The notes under the pieces are model-generated. The model saw only the letters and a list, made by a program, of their open reading frames with translations. It searched no databases and was not told the DNA's origin. Made by a program: the position numbers and the translations under genes. Below are positions 1 through 5,145 of a DNA stretch of 7,403 nt, one piece after another (the stretch's first letter is position 1; the number at the start of each line of letters is the position of its first letter). The stretch is from CAZLIC01 sp964559535 (GTDB lineage Bacteria > Pseudomonadota > Alphaproteobacteria > Rhodobacterales > Rhodobacteraceae): positions 1 through 7,403 of the forward strand of contig CAZLIC010000132.1 of assembly GCA_964559535.1 (NCBI GenBank), given 5' to 3'.

Positions 1-218
1 TCTGGTCGGGCGAATGGCTGGACCAGCGCGCCAGCACCTACAAGACCGACAAGGAAGGTCTGGAAGAGATGTACCGCCAGCGGTCAATGCTGAAGCGCAG
101 CGTCTTCCCCGAGGATATCGCCGAAGGGGTGTATTTCTTCGCCGCCGACCTGTCGTCGAAATCCACCGGCAACATCCTGAACGTCGATGCCGGCAACGTC
201 CAGGCCTTCACGAGGTAA
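1..218 (+). CDS. rhaD: Bifunctional rhamnulose-1-phosphate aldolase / short-chain dehydrogenase, C-terminal end (5' truncated)
   Basis: Only the last 71 codons are present; the reading frame enters at position 3 and ends with TAA at 216-218. The visible peptide starts WSGEWLDQRAS and ends NVQAFTR. It has the C-terminal pattern of an SDR domain: a helix with YRQRSMLKRSVFPEDIAEGVYFFAADLSSKSTGNILNVDAG, where 'EDIAE...F.....SSKSTGNILNVDAG' is the usual SDR closing strand and turn. In rhizobial and other alphaproteobacterial rhamnose operons this domain is fused behind a class II aldolase domain. The fused enzyme acts in cytosolic L-rhamnose breakdown and is encoded directly before rhaI. The assignment rests on this tail plus the rhaI neighbour four bases downstream, because the aldolase half lies outside the window. 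A stand-alone SDR is the alternative, but it is less likely in this context. The end of the gene carries the ribosome-binding site of rhaI. Confidence 0.8.
   Translation, partial: WSGEWLDQRASTYKTDKEGLEEMYRQRSMLKRSVFPEDIAEGVYFFAADLSSKSTGNILNVDAGNVQAFTR
212..215 (+). promoter_or_regulatory. Ribosome-binding site of rhaI, overlapping the rhaD stop region
   Basis: GAGG at 212-215 is followed directly by the rhaD stop TAA (216-218) and, after a 7-nt spacer, by ATG 223. It decides the rhaI start against the upstream in-frame ATG at 187. It also suggests translational coupling, since ribosomes terminating on rhaD sit on this site. Confidence 0.75.
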
Positions 219-222
219 GCCC

Positions 223-1497
223 ATGATCGCGCAGGAACTCATCGACCGCGAAAACGACGCGCGCCTGGCGGCGCTGGCCGCCGACTATGACGCGCTGGGC
301 GAACACCTGATGCGCCGCGACATCAACATCGCGCAGGTGGAATCGCGCGTGGCCGCCTTCGGCGTGGCGATCCCGTCCTGGGGCGTGGGCACCGGCGGCA
401 CCCGCTTTGCCCGCTTCCCGGGCGAGGGCGAGCCACGCCACATCTTCGACAAGCTGGAAGACTGCGGCGTGATCCACCAGCTGACCCGCGCCACCCCTTC
501 GGTCAGCCTGCACATCCCGTGGGACAAGGCCCCCGCGGCCGACCTTCTGGCCAAGGCGGCCGAGGTCGGGCTGGGGTTCGACGCGATGAACTCGAACACC
601 TTCCAGGACCAGCCGCAGCAACGGCTGAGCTACAAGCACGGCAGCGTCAGCCATGCCGACACCGCGGTCCGGCGCCAGGCGGTAGAGCACAACCTGGAAT
701 GCATTGAGATCGGTGCCGCGCTGGGGTCAAAGGCGCTGACGGTCTGGGTGGGCGACGGGTCGAACTTTCCCGGCGCACAGGACTTCACCCGCCAGTTCGA
801 CCGCTACATGGACAGCCTGCAGGCCATCTATGCAGGCCTGCCGCCCGACTGGCGGCTGTTCACCGAACACAAGATGTACGAACCCGCCTTCTATTCCACC
901 GTGGTGCAGGACTGGGGCACCAGCTACATGATCGCGCAGGAACTGGGGCCGCAGGCCTTCTGCCTTGTCGACCTCGGCCACCACGCGCCCAACACCAACA
1001 TCGAGATGATCGTGGCCCGCCTGATCTCGCGCGGGAAACTGGGCGGCTTCCACTTCAACGATTCGAAATACGGCGACGACGATCTGGATACCGGCAGCAT
1101 CGACCCCTACCGGCTGTTCCTGGTGTTCAACGAACTGGTCGAGGCCGAGGGACGCGAAGGCTTCAACCCCGCCCACATGCTGGACCAGAGCCACAACGTG
1201 ACCGACCCGATCGAAAGCCTGATGGTCTCGGCCACCGAGGTGCAGCGCGCCTTTGCGCAGGCCCTGCTGGTGGACCGCACTGCACTGCGGGCGGCGCAGG
1301 ACAGCTGCGACGCGCTGGCCGCAACGCTGACGCTGAAGCGCGCCTTCCGCACCGATGTGGAACCGATCCTTGCCATGGCCCGCCTGCGCGGCGCCGGCGC
1401 CATCGACCCGGTGGCCACATTCCGCGCCGCAGGCTACCGCGCGCAGGTCGCGGCCGTGCGCCCGCGCGTGGCCGGGGCGGGCGGCGGAATCGTCTGA
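223..1497 (+). CDS. rhaI: L-rhamnose isomerase (RhaI type, xylose-isomerase-like fold)
   Basis: This 424-residue protein converts L-rhamnose to L-rhamnulose in the cytosol as a metal-dependent aldose-ketose isomerase. It closely resembles the Pseudomonas stutzeri L-rhamnose isomerase (about 430 aa), including blocks such as PSWGVGTGGTRFARFPG (51-67), HNLECIEIG (156-164), FTEHKMYEPAFYSTVVQDWG (213-232) and GGFHFNDSKYGDDD (274-287). By recall of that enzyme, its metal and catalytic residues are all kept, with a constant offset of about four: Glu215, Asp250, His253, His277, Asp285, Asp287 and Asp321, plus His97 in LHIPW. The fold is a TIM barrel and there is no signal peptide. ATG 223 is chosen over an in-frame ATG at 187 because the extra 12 residues match nothing in the family and would overlap rhaD. 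A GAGG Shine-Dalgarno sequence lies at 212-215, seven bases before ATG 223. The gene follows rhaD by 4 nt, so the two are cotranscribed. The TGA at 1495-1497 runs directly into the inverted-repeat element. Confidence 0.95.
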   Translation: MIAQELIDRENDARLAALAADYDALGEHLMRRDINIAQVESRVAAFGVAIPSWGVGTGGTRFARFPGEGEPRHIFDKLEDCGVIHQLTRATPSVSLHIPWDKAPAADLLAKAAEVGLGFDAMNSNTFQDQPQQRLSYKHGSVSHADTAVRRQAVEHNLECIEIGAALGSKALTVWVGDGSNFPGAQDFTRQFDRYMDSLQAIYAGLPPDWRLFTEHKMYEPAFYSTVVQDWGTSYMIAQELGPQAFCLVDLGHHAPNTNIEMIVARLISRGKLGGFHFNDSKYGDDDLDTGSIDPYRLFLVFNELVEAEGREGFNPAHMLDQSHNVTDPIESLMVSATEVQRAFAQALLVDRTALRAAQDSCDALAATLTLKRAFRTDVEPILAMARLRGAGAIDPVATFRAAGYRAQVAAVRPRVAGAGGGIV

Positions 1498-1523
1498 CCG
1501 GGCACCCCGCCCTCGGCTGCCAC

Positions 1524-1541
1524 AGGGGCCTTGCGGCCCCT
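1524..1541. terminator. Small hairpin in the left arm of the repeat (possible rhaI 3' stem-loop)
   Basis: AGGGGCC (1524-1530) and GGCCCCT (1535-1541) form a 7-bp perfect stem with a TTGC loop. It starts 27 nt after the rhaI stop codon. There is no T-tract, so intrinsic termination from this hairpin alone is uncertain. It may instead protect the mRNA 3' end or act as a side branch of the larger structure. Confidence 0.45.
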
Positions 1542-1643
1542 GGGCCAGCCTGCGGCGCGGCCCGGACCAGCGGAGGAGGCCCCCCGCACCCCCCGCTTCA
1601 ACGCGGCCCGTTCATTCGCCAGGCGTCGGCGCAGCGGAAAGCG

Positions 1644-1662
1644 CTGGGGGCTCTGCCCCCAG
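1644..1662. repeat. G/C hairpin, left inner
   Basis: CTGGGGGC (1644-1651), loop TCT, GCCCCCAG (1655-1662): an 8-bp perfect stem. It is the left counterpart of the hairpin at 1750-1772 and flanks the inner stem whose core reads GGGGTATTTGG. It could contribute to transcript termination for rhaI. Confidence 0.6.
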
Positions 1663-1749
1663 ACCCCCGGGGTATTTGGACAAGGTGAATGGAAAGGCAT
1701 TCCGGACACGGAATCGTGGATTCCCCTTGCCCAAATACCCCAGGGGGGT

Positions 1750-1772
1750 CCGGGGGGTGTGAAACCCCCCGG
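1750..1772. repeat. G/C hairpin, right inner
   Basis: CCGGGGGG (1750-1757), a 7-nt loop TGTGAAA, and CCCCCCGG (1765-1772) make an 8-bp perfect stem. It abuts the 24-bp arm starting at 1773 exactly. It is the counterpart of the hairpin at 1644-1662, with a different loop and partly different stem sequence. Confidence 0.6.
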
Positions 1773-1796
1773 CCGGGCCGCGCCGCAGGCTGGCCC

Positions 1797-1813
1797 GGAT
1801 GCCGCAGGCATCC
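1797..1813. terminator. Small hairpin in the right arm of the repeat (possible 3' stem-loop of the minus-strand operon)
   Basis: GGATGCC (1797-1803), loop GCA, GGCATCC (1807-1813): a 7-bp perfect stem lying exactly between the 24-bp and 27-bp arms. It occupies the same place as the 1524-1541 hairpin in the left arm but has a different stem sequence. For the acyl-CoA dehydrogenase transcript it lies about 45 nt past the stop codon. No T-tract is seen. Confidence 0.45.
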
Positions 1814-1858
1814 GTGGCAGCCGAGGGCGGGGTGCCCGGTTGCCTCTGGCCGGATCAG

Positions 1859-3043
1859 TCAGAGCGGGCGCCAGAACCCGCGGCCCTCGGCCAGCAGCGA
1901 CCGCGCAAGCACCATCTTGTGCACCTCGGAGGCACCGTCGACCAGCCGGGCCTGCCGGGCATAGCGGTACATCCATTCCAGCACCGTATCGCCCGAATAG
2001 CCCTGCGCGCCACACAACTGGATCGCCGTGTCCACCGCCTTGTGCAGGGCGTCGGCAACCACGATCTTGGCCATCGACACCTCTTTCCGCGCGAAATCGC
2101 CGGTATCAAGCAGACGGGCCGCGTCCATGGTCAACAGGCGGCCCGTCTGTACCGCCAGCGCCGCCTCGCCCAGCATCCACTGCACGCCCTCGCGTTCGGC
2201 CAGCCGCCGGCCGAAGCTTTCGCGCCCTGCCACCCGCGCCGCCGCGATCTCCAGCGCGCGTTTCGCCATGCCCGTCCAGCGCATGCAATGCGTGAGCCGC
2301 GCCGTGCCCAGGCGTATCTGCGTGAGCTTCAGCCCCTCGCCCACGCCCATCAGCCGGTTGCTGTCGGGGATGCGCAGACCGTCGAATTCCAGTTCGCAAT
2401 GGCCGCCATGTTCCTCGGGGCCCATGATCGGGATGCGGCGCAGGATGCGCCAGCCGGGGTCGTCCTTGTGGAACAGGAAGGCGGTCAGGCCGCGGCGGGG
2501 GTCATCCGCGGTGCGGGCGACCAGGATGACATGCGCGGCCTCGGCGGCGCCGGTGATGAACCACTTGCGGCCGCGGATCACCCAGTCGTCGCCTTCCTTC
2601 GTGGCGGCCGTCTGCATCATCGAGGGGTCGGACCCGGCGCCGGGGGCGGGTTCCGTCATGGCGAAGGCGGAACGTACGCGGCCCTCGACGATGGGCTGCA
2701 GCCAGTCTCGCTTCTGGTCGGGGGTCGCCACCTTTTCCAGCACGATCATGTTGCCGTCGTCGGGTGCGGCGCAGTTGAAGCAGACCGGGCCGAAGATCGA
2801 GCGGCCCATTTCCTCATACAGCGTGGCCATGGCGGCCACATTCACACCCAGCCCGCCGCGCGCCACCGGCATCTGCGGTGCCCACAGGCCTGCGGATTTC
2901 ACTTCGTCGCGCAGGCCGCCCAGCACGTCGAGGCGGATATTCTCGTGGTCGTCCCAGTTCGCACGATCGGCCTCGACCGGCAGGATGCGGGTTTCCACGA
3001 AGTCGGCAATGCGGCGGCGCAGTGCTTCGGTCTCGGCGGTCAT
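1859..3043 (-). CDS. Acyl-CoA dehydrogenase of the ACAD10/ACAD11 and LvaC type
   Basis: The 394-residue length is normal for a single ACAD unit. Visible landmarks are an N-terminal helical domain (1-120), the FAD/substrate segment FAMTEP (127-132) with GSDPS (137-141), WFITGA (161-166), a beta domain to about 230, and the C-terminal helical domain with SFGRRL (276-281), QLCGAQGYSGDT (342-352) and VDGASEVHKMVLAR (368-381). In medium-chain ACADs the catalytic base is Glu in a 'YEGT' motif; here that place reads VDGAS, giving Asp369, as in ACAD10/11-like proteins. It starts at ATG 3043 with AGAGGA at 3053-3048 upstream, and its ATGA overlaps the stop of the preceding small-protein gene. It is the last gene of a four-gene operon behind an APH-type kinase and a DUF6285-like protein. 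The likely role is elimination of phosphate from a 4-phosphoacyl-CoA to give an enoyl-CoA, rather than simple alpha,beta-desaturation. Family membership is clear; the substrate is inferred from context. Confidence 0.9.
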   Translation of the reverse strand: MTAETEALRRRIADFVETRILPVEADRANWDDHENIRLDVLGGLRDEVKSAGLWAPQMPVARGGLGVNVAAMATLYEEMGRSIFGPVCFNCAAPDDGNMIVLEKVATPDQKRDWLQPIVEGRVRSAFAMTEPAPGAGSDPSMMQTAATKEGDDWVIRGRKWFITGAAEAAHVILVARTADDPRRGLTAFLFHKDDPGWRILRRIPIMGPEEHGGHCELEFDGLRIPDSNRLMGVGEGLKLTQIRLGTARLTHCMRWTGMAKRALEIAAARVAGRESFGRRLAEREGVQWMLGEAALAVQTGRLLTMDAARLLDTGDFARKEVSMAKIVVADALHKAVDTAIQLCGAQGYSGDTVLEWMYRYARQARLVDGASEVHKMVLARSLLAEGRGFWRPL

Positions 3044-3336
3044 TGGGTCCTCTGCGCAGCGGGGTCGCTGACGGCAAGGCGGGCGTTCACGCGGGCGCGC
3101 AGGGTGGCGAACAGCGCGGGGTCATCGTCGTGCTGCCCGGCGCGGATGGCGGCGGCAAGGGCGCGGTCTGTTTCCCGGTCTGGCGCGGGGATGGGGCAGC
3201 GCAGGGCGCGGGCGGCGATGGCCATGGCGCTGGCCACCATGGCGGCAGAGTAACGGCGGTCTGACGGAAGGGCGTCCATCAGTTCGGCCCGCAGGGTGGC
3301 GGCGGCGGTTTCCAGAAGATCGGCGATGTCATCCAT
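3040..3336 (-). CDS. DUF6285-like small protein, LvaB-type partner of the APH-like kinase
   Basis: This 98-residue soluble protein is predicted to be mostly helical, with no signal peptide, membrane segment or cysteine cluster. The sequence 'MDDIADLLETAAATLRAEL', then LPSDRRYSAAMVASAMAIAARAL (24-46), and the tail LRARVNARLAVSDP (79-92) follow the pattern I associate with DUF6285: a start 'LL.....LR.ELL..LP...RY...VA.NAL.I..REL' and an end 'L...V..KLAV..P'. In P. putida the corresponding LvaB has no known catalytic motif but is needed together with the kinase LvaA. ATG 3336 is preferred to an in-frame ATG at 3381: the extra 15 residues are unlike the family and would deepen the overlap with the kinase gene. 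Its start overlaps the end of the kinase gene by 8 bp, and its stop overlaps the acyl-CoA dehydrogenase start in ATGA, so translation is coupled on both sides. No strong Shine-Dalgarno sequence precedes it. Confidence 0.8.
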   Translation of the reverse strand: MDDIADLLETAAATLRAELMDALPSDRRYSAAMVASAMAIAARALRCPIPAPDRETDRALAAAIRAGQHDDDPALFATLRARVNARLAVSDPAAQRTQ

Positions 3337-4291
3337 TCTGCACCCCGTCCAGCGCATCGCGTTCCAGCCGCGGCACGACATGTGCCGTCAGCGCCAGTTC
3401 CAGCGAGCGCTCGCCCCCCGACCGGTGCCGTTCGGCCTGCTGCAGGGCGATCACGGCCCAGCGCAGCGTGGCCAGCAAACGGAACCAACTAAGGTCGCCC
3501 ATCGCCGTGCCATAGCCAGCGATCAGGTCGGCTTCGCTGCCAAGCCCGCCCGCGGTGAGGTCATCGCGGCCGAAACGCCAGCAGCGGGCGGTGAACCAGC
3601 CGAGGTCCTCGCGCGCGTCACCCCAGAGGGCGAACTCCCAGTCGAGCACGGCGGCGATGCGCCCCGCATCCACCATCAGGTTGCCGGTGCGGAAGTCGCA
3701 ATGCGTAAGCACCACGGGACCGGGCACCGGCAAGTGGCGTTCCAGATGGCGCAGGCCCAGTTCCAGCACCGGCTGCGGGTCGGGCAGCGCATCCAGCAGT
3801 CCGCGCAGTTCGGCAATCCGGGCGGGCAGGACGGGGCCAGCGGGAGGAGGCAGAAAGGCCAGGTCGGCGCGCGGCGGGGCGATGGCGTGCAGGCGGGCCA
3901 TGATCTGCCCGGCCTGCCGGACCATTGCCGCGCCATCCAGCCCCGCGTCGCGCACCAGCCGCGCGCCCCGGGCCTCGCCTTCGACAAACCGCAACAGCGC
4001 AGCCTCTCCCCGCACGGGGTCGTGCATCAGCGCCAGGGGTTCGGCCACGGTCACGCCTGCCGCATGCGCGGCCTGCAGAAGGGCGAATTCCTGCCCGCGC
4101 GACAGGCTGAGCGTGACGCCCGAAGGCGCGTTGCGGCGCAGCACCACAGGCCCCGCATCGGTATCAAGCCGCCAGTTCTCCTGAATGGCCCCGCCCGACA
4201 GTTTGCGCGCCGCCGTCACCTGCACGTGCCTGCCCATAGCGCCGGACAGCGCGGTGGCGGCGGCCCGCAAGGTGGCGGGGGGCAGGCTCAC
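3329..4291 (-). CDS. APH-family phosphotransferase, ACAD10/11 N-domain and LvaA type (putative 4-hydroxyacyl-CoA kinase)
   Basis: The 320-residue protein has the aminoglycoside-phosphotransferase/choline-kinase fold. A glycine-containing nucleotide loop lies at KLSGGAIQENW (30-40), a VLRRN strand at 50-54, the catalytic loop HCDFRTGN at 197-204 (His197, Asp199, Asn204) and the metal-binding Asp217 in LDWEFALWGD. Despite the family name, the context argues against antibiotic resistance: it lies with an acyl-CoA dehydrogenase and a DUF6285-like protein. The same kinase fold is fused to an ACAD in animal ACAD10/ACAD11 and is separate in P. putida LvaA. There the kinase phosphorylates the hydroxyl of a 4-hydroxyacyl-CoA using ATP. 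Translation starts at GTG 4291, whose GTGA overlaps the stop codon of the upstream SDR; the roughly 30 residues before the glycine loop are normal for the family, which supports this start. The stop (3331-3329) lies inside the next gene. Family is clear; the exact substrate is inferred. Confidence 0.88.
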   Translation of the reverse strand: MSLPPATLRAAATALSGAMGRHVQVTAARKLSGGAIQENWRLDTDAGPVVLRRNAPSGVTLSLSRGQEFALLQAAHAAGVTVAEPLALMHDPVRGEAALLRFVEGEARGARLVRDAGLDGAAMVRQAGQIMARLHAIAPPRADLAFLPPPAGPVLPARIAELRGLLDALPDPQPVLELGLRHLERHLPVPGPVVLTHCDFRTGNLMVDAGRIAAVLDWEFALWGDAREDLGWFTARCWRFGRDDLTAGGLGSEADLIAGYGTAMGDLSWFRLLATLRWAVIALQQAERHRSGGERSLELALTAHVVPRLERDALDGVQNG

Positions 4292-5058
4292 AACGCGTTC
4301 ACCAGATGTCCGCCATCTGCCGCAATCACCGCGCCGGTCATCCAGGACGAGGCATCGTCAGCCAGAAGCAGCAGCGGCCCCGCCAGATCCTCAACCGTGC
4401 CGAAGCGGCGCTGCGGGATGTTGCGTTTCGTCTCTTCTCCGGCGGGAGACGCCAGATACTCGCGGTTCAGGTCCGTCACCACCCAGCCAGGGCAGATGGC
4501 ATTCACGCGGATGCGGTGGCGCGCCCATTCCAGTGCCAGCGCCTGCGTCAGCTGCACCAGCGCCGCCTTCGACGCCGCATAGGGCGCCACCCCCGCCGTC
4601 ACCCGCAGGCCAAGGATCGAGGCGATGTTGATGATGCTGCCGGGGCAGCCCTCGGCGATGATGCGGCGGGCGACTTCGGCGGCAACGGTGTGCGCGCCGG
4701 TCAGGTTCACCGCCAGCACCTGCGCGAATTCGGCCGCCGTCAGGTCAACCGCGCGCCCCGCCTTGCCCACGATACCCGAGTTGTTGACGATGACGTCGGG
4801 AACCCCCACCGCCGACACCGCCCTGTCAAAGGCGGTGCGCACGCTGGCCTCATCCGTCACATCCATTTCCACCGGAATGGCCACCACACCCATCGCCGTC
4901 AGTTCCGCTGCCAAAAGCTCCATCCGGTCCATCCGCCGGGCTGCCAGCACCACCGTGGCGCCGTTTGCGGCCAGCGTGCGGGCAAAGCCCGCGCCCAGCC
5001 CGCCCGAGGCGCCGGTCACCAGGGCCACATGCCCCGTCAGGTCTGCCGTCAGTGCCAT
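4288..5058 (-). CDS. Short-chain dehydrogenase/reductase (classical SDR), first gene of the putative 4-hydroxy/4-oxo acid operon
   Basis: This 256-residue classical SDR has the Rossmann glycine motif TGASGGLG (15-22), a cofactor Asp66 in DVT, NNSG (92-95, the common NNAG motif with Ser), and a catalytic set of Asn118, Ser147, Tyr160 and Lys164 in YAASK. A PGW segment follows at 190-192. Two arginines after the second beta strand (LAARR, 38-42) favour NADP(H), although this is only a rule of thumb. It starts at ATG 5058 with GGGAGGG at 5069-5063. It is the promoter-proximal gene and overlaps the kinase by 4 bp (GTGA). By analogy with LvaD, which reduces levulinyl-CoA to 4-hydroxyvaleryl-CoA, it may reduce a 4-oxoacyl-CoA. 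Oxidation of a 3-hydroxyacyl-CoA later in the same pathway is an equally open possibility, since SDR substrates cannot be read from sequence. Confidence 0.88.
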   Translation of the reverse strand: MALTADLTGHVALVTGASGGLGAGFARTLAANGATVVLAARRMDRMELLAAELTAMGVVAIPVEMDVTDEASVRTAFDRAVSAVGVPDVIVNNSGIVGKAGRAVDLTAAEFAQVLAVNLTGAHTVAAEVARRIIAEGCPGSIINIASILGLRVTAGVAPYAASKAALVQLTQALALEWARHRIRVNAICPGWVVTDLNREYLASPAGEETKRNIPQRRFGTVEDLAGPLLLLADDASSWMTGAVIAADGGHLVNAL

Positions 5059-5145
5059 GCCACCCTCCCGTGACGTGCGGGCAGCGTTGCGACTCTGCCC
5101 GCCCGGCTGCTACGTCAAGATTAGCCGCAACCAAAGGAAGCCGCC
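5059..5145. promoter_or_regulatory. 87-bp divergent promoter region between the SDR operon and the thiolase gene
   Basis: The region must drive both the four-gene minus-strand operon and the plus-strand thiolase. On the minus strand TTGACG (5118-5113) is a good -35-like hexamer, but no convincing -10 follows. On the plus strand TTGCGA (5088-5093) with TACGTC (5111-5116) at 17-bp spacing is only a weak match. The Shine-Dalgarno sequences are GGGAGGG (5069-5063, minus) and AAGGAA (5134-5139, plus, 6 nt before ATG). The centre contains the palindrome listed separately, so joint regulation of both units is plausible. Confidence 0.6.
5077..5102. promoter_or_regulatory. Inverted repeat, candidate operator
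   Basis: GCGGGCAG (5077-5084) and CTGCCCGC (5095-5102) form a perfect 8-bp inverted repeat around a 10-nt centre. A second dyad, TGACGT (5071-5076) with ACGTCA (5112-5117), encloses it but is not on the same axis. The position between two divergent starts fits a regulator-binding site. No regulator gene is in the window, and the site is not matched to a named family. Confidence 0.45.

Larger units (their letters stand above)
1497..1840. repeat. 344-bp nested inverted repeat between convergent genes (candidate bidirectional terminator / intergenic repeat element)
   Basis: This is the only gene-free stretch over 300 bp. It is organised symmetrically. The outermost arms, 1497-1523 and 1814-1840, are perfect 27-bp inverted copies; the left arm begins on the last base of the rhaI stop codon. 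Next inward, each arm carries a small self-contained hairpin (1524-1541 and 1797-1813). Then come perfect 24-bp arms (1542-1565 and 1773-1796), a second pair of local G/C hairpins (1644-1662 and 1750-1772), and an inner stem (1663-1685 with 1725-1749, where 1669-1685 and 1725-1741 match at 16 of 17 positions). The apex (about 1686-1724) holds two competing short hairpins. The left arm has about 78 nt (1566-1643) with no partner on the right. The acyl-CoA dehydrogenase stop is at 1859-1861, so the element sits between two gene ends and would form a very large stem in RNA from either strand. Similar 'CCCCGGGGTATTT' G/C-rich intergenic repeats are familiar in Rhodobacterales; that statement is from memory, not a search. 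Confidence 0.85.

Noticed and set aside
187..222. Upstream in-frame ATG for rhaI
   Set aside because: It would add 12 residues absent from the family and lie inside rhaD; the GAGG at 212-215 is correctly spaced for ATG 223.
1497..1840. Insertion sequence or CRISPR array
   Set aside because: No transposase frame, no target-site duplication that I can recognise, and no regularly spaced direct repeats; the structure is purely inverted.
1531..2295. Open frame crossing the inverted repeat (plus strand) and a similar one on the minus strand (1434-2015)
   Set aside because: Pro/Arg/Gly-rich translation that runs through hairpins and into neighbouring genes in the wrong frame; no start signal or domain.
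1799..3253. 484-codon open frame on the plus strand opposite the ACAD gene
   Set aside because: Antisense shadow in GC-rich DNA: its peptide is rich in His, Arg and Gln with no recognisable domain, while the opposite strand encodes a clear acyl-CoA dehydrogenase with full family landmarks.
3337..3381. Longer N-terminus for the DUF6285-like protein
   Set aside because: The 15 extra residues (Trp/Cys/Arg-rich) are the kinase C-terminal coding region in another frame; the family-like sequence begins at Met 3336.
3329..4291. Antibiotic (aminoglycoside) resistance gene
   Set aside because: The fold is shared, but the operon with ACAD and DUF6285-like genes and the ACAD10/11 N-domain resemblance point to acyl-CoA metabolism.
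3296..4582. 428-codon open frame on the plus strand opposite the kinase gene
   Set aside because: Low-complexity, basic translation without motifs; the minus strand carries the HxDxxxxN kinase motif and a coherent operon.
4306..5073. 255-codon open frame on the plus strand opposite the SDR
   Set aside because: Arg/His-rich antisense translation; the SDR on the other strand has all the catalytic motifs.
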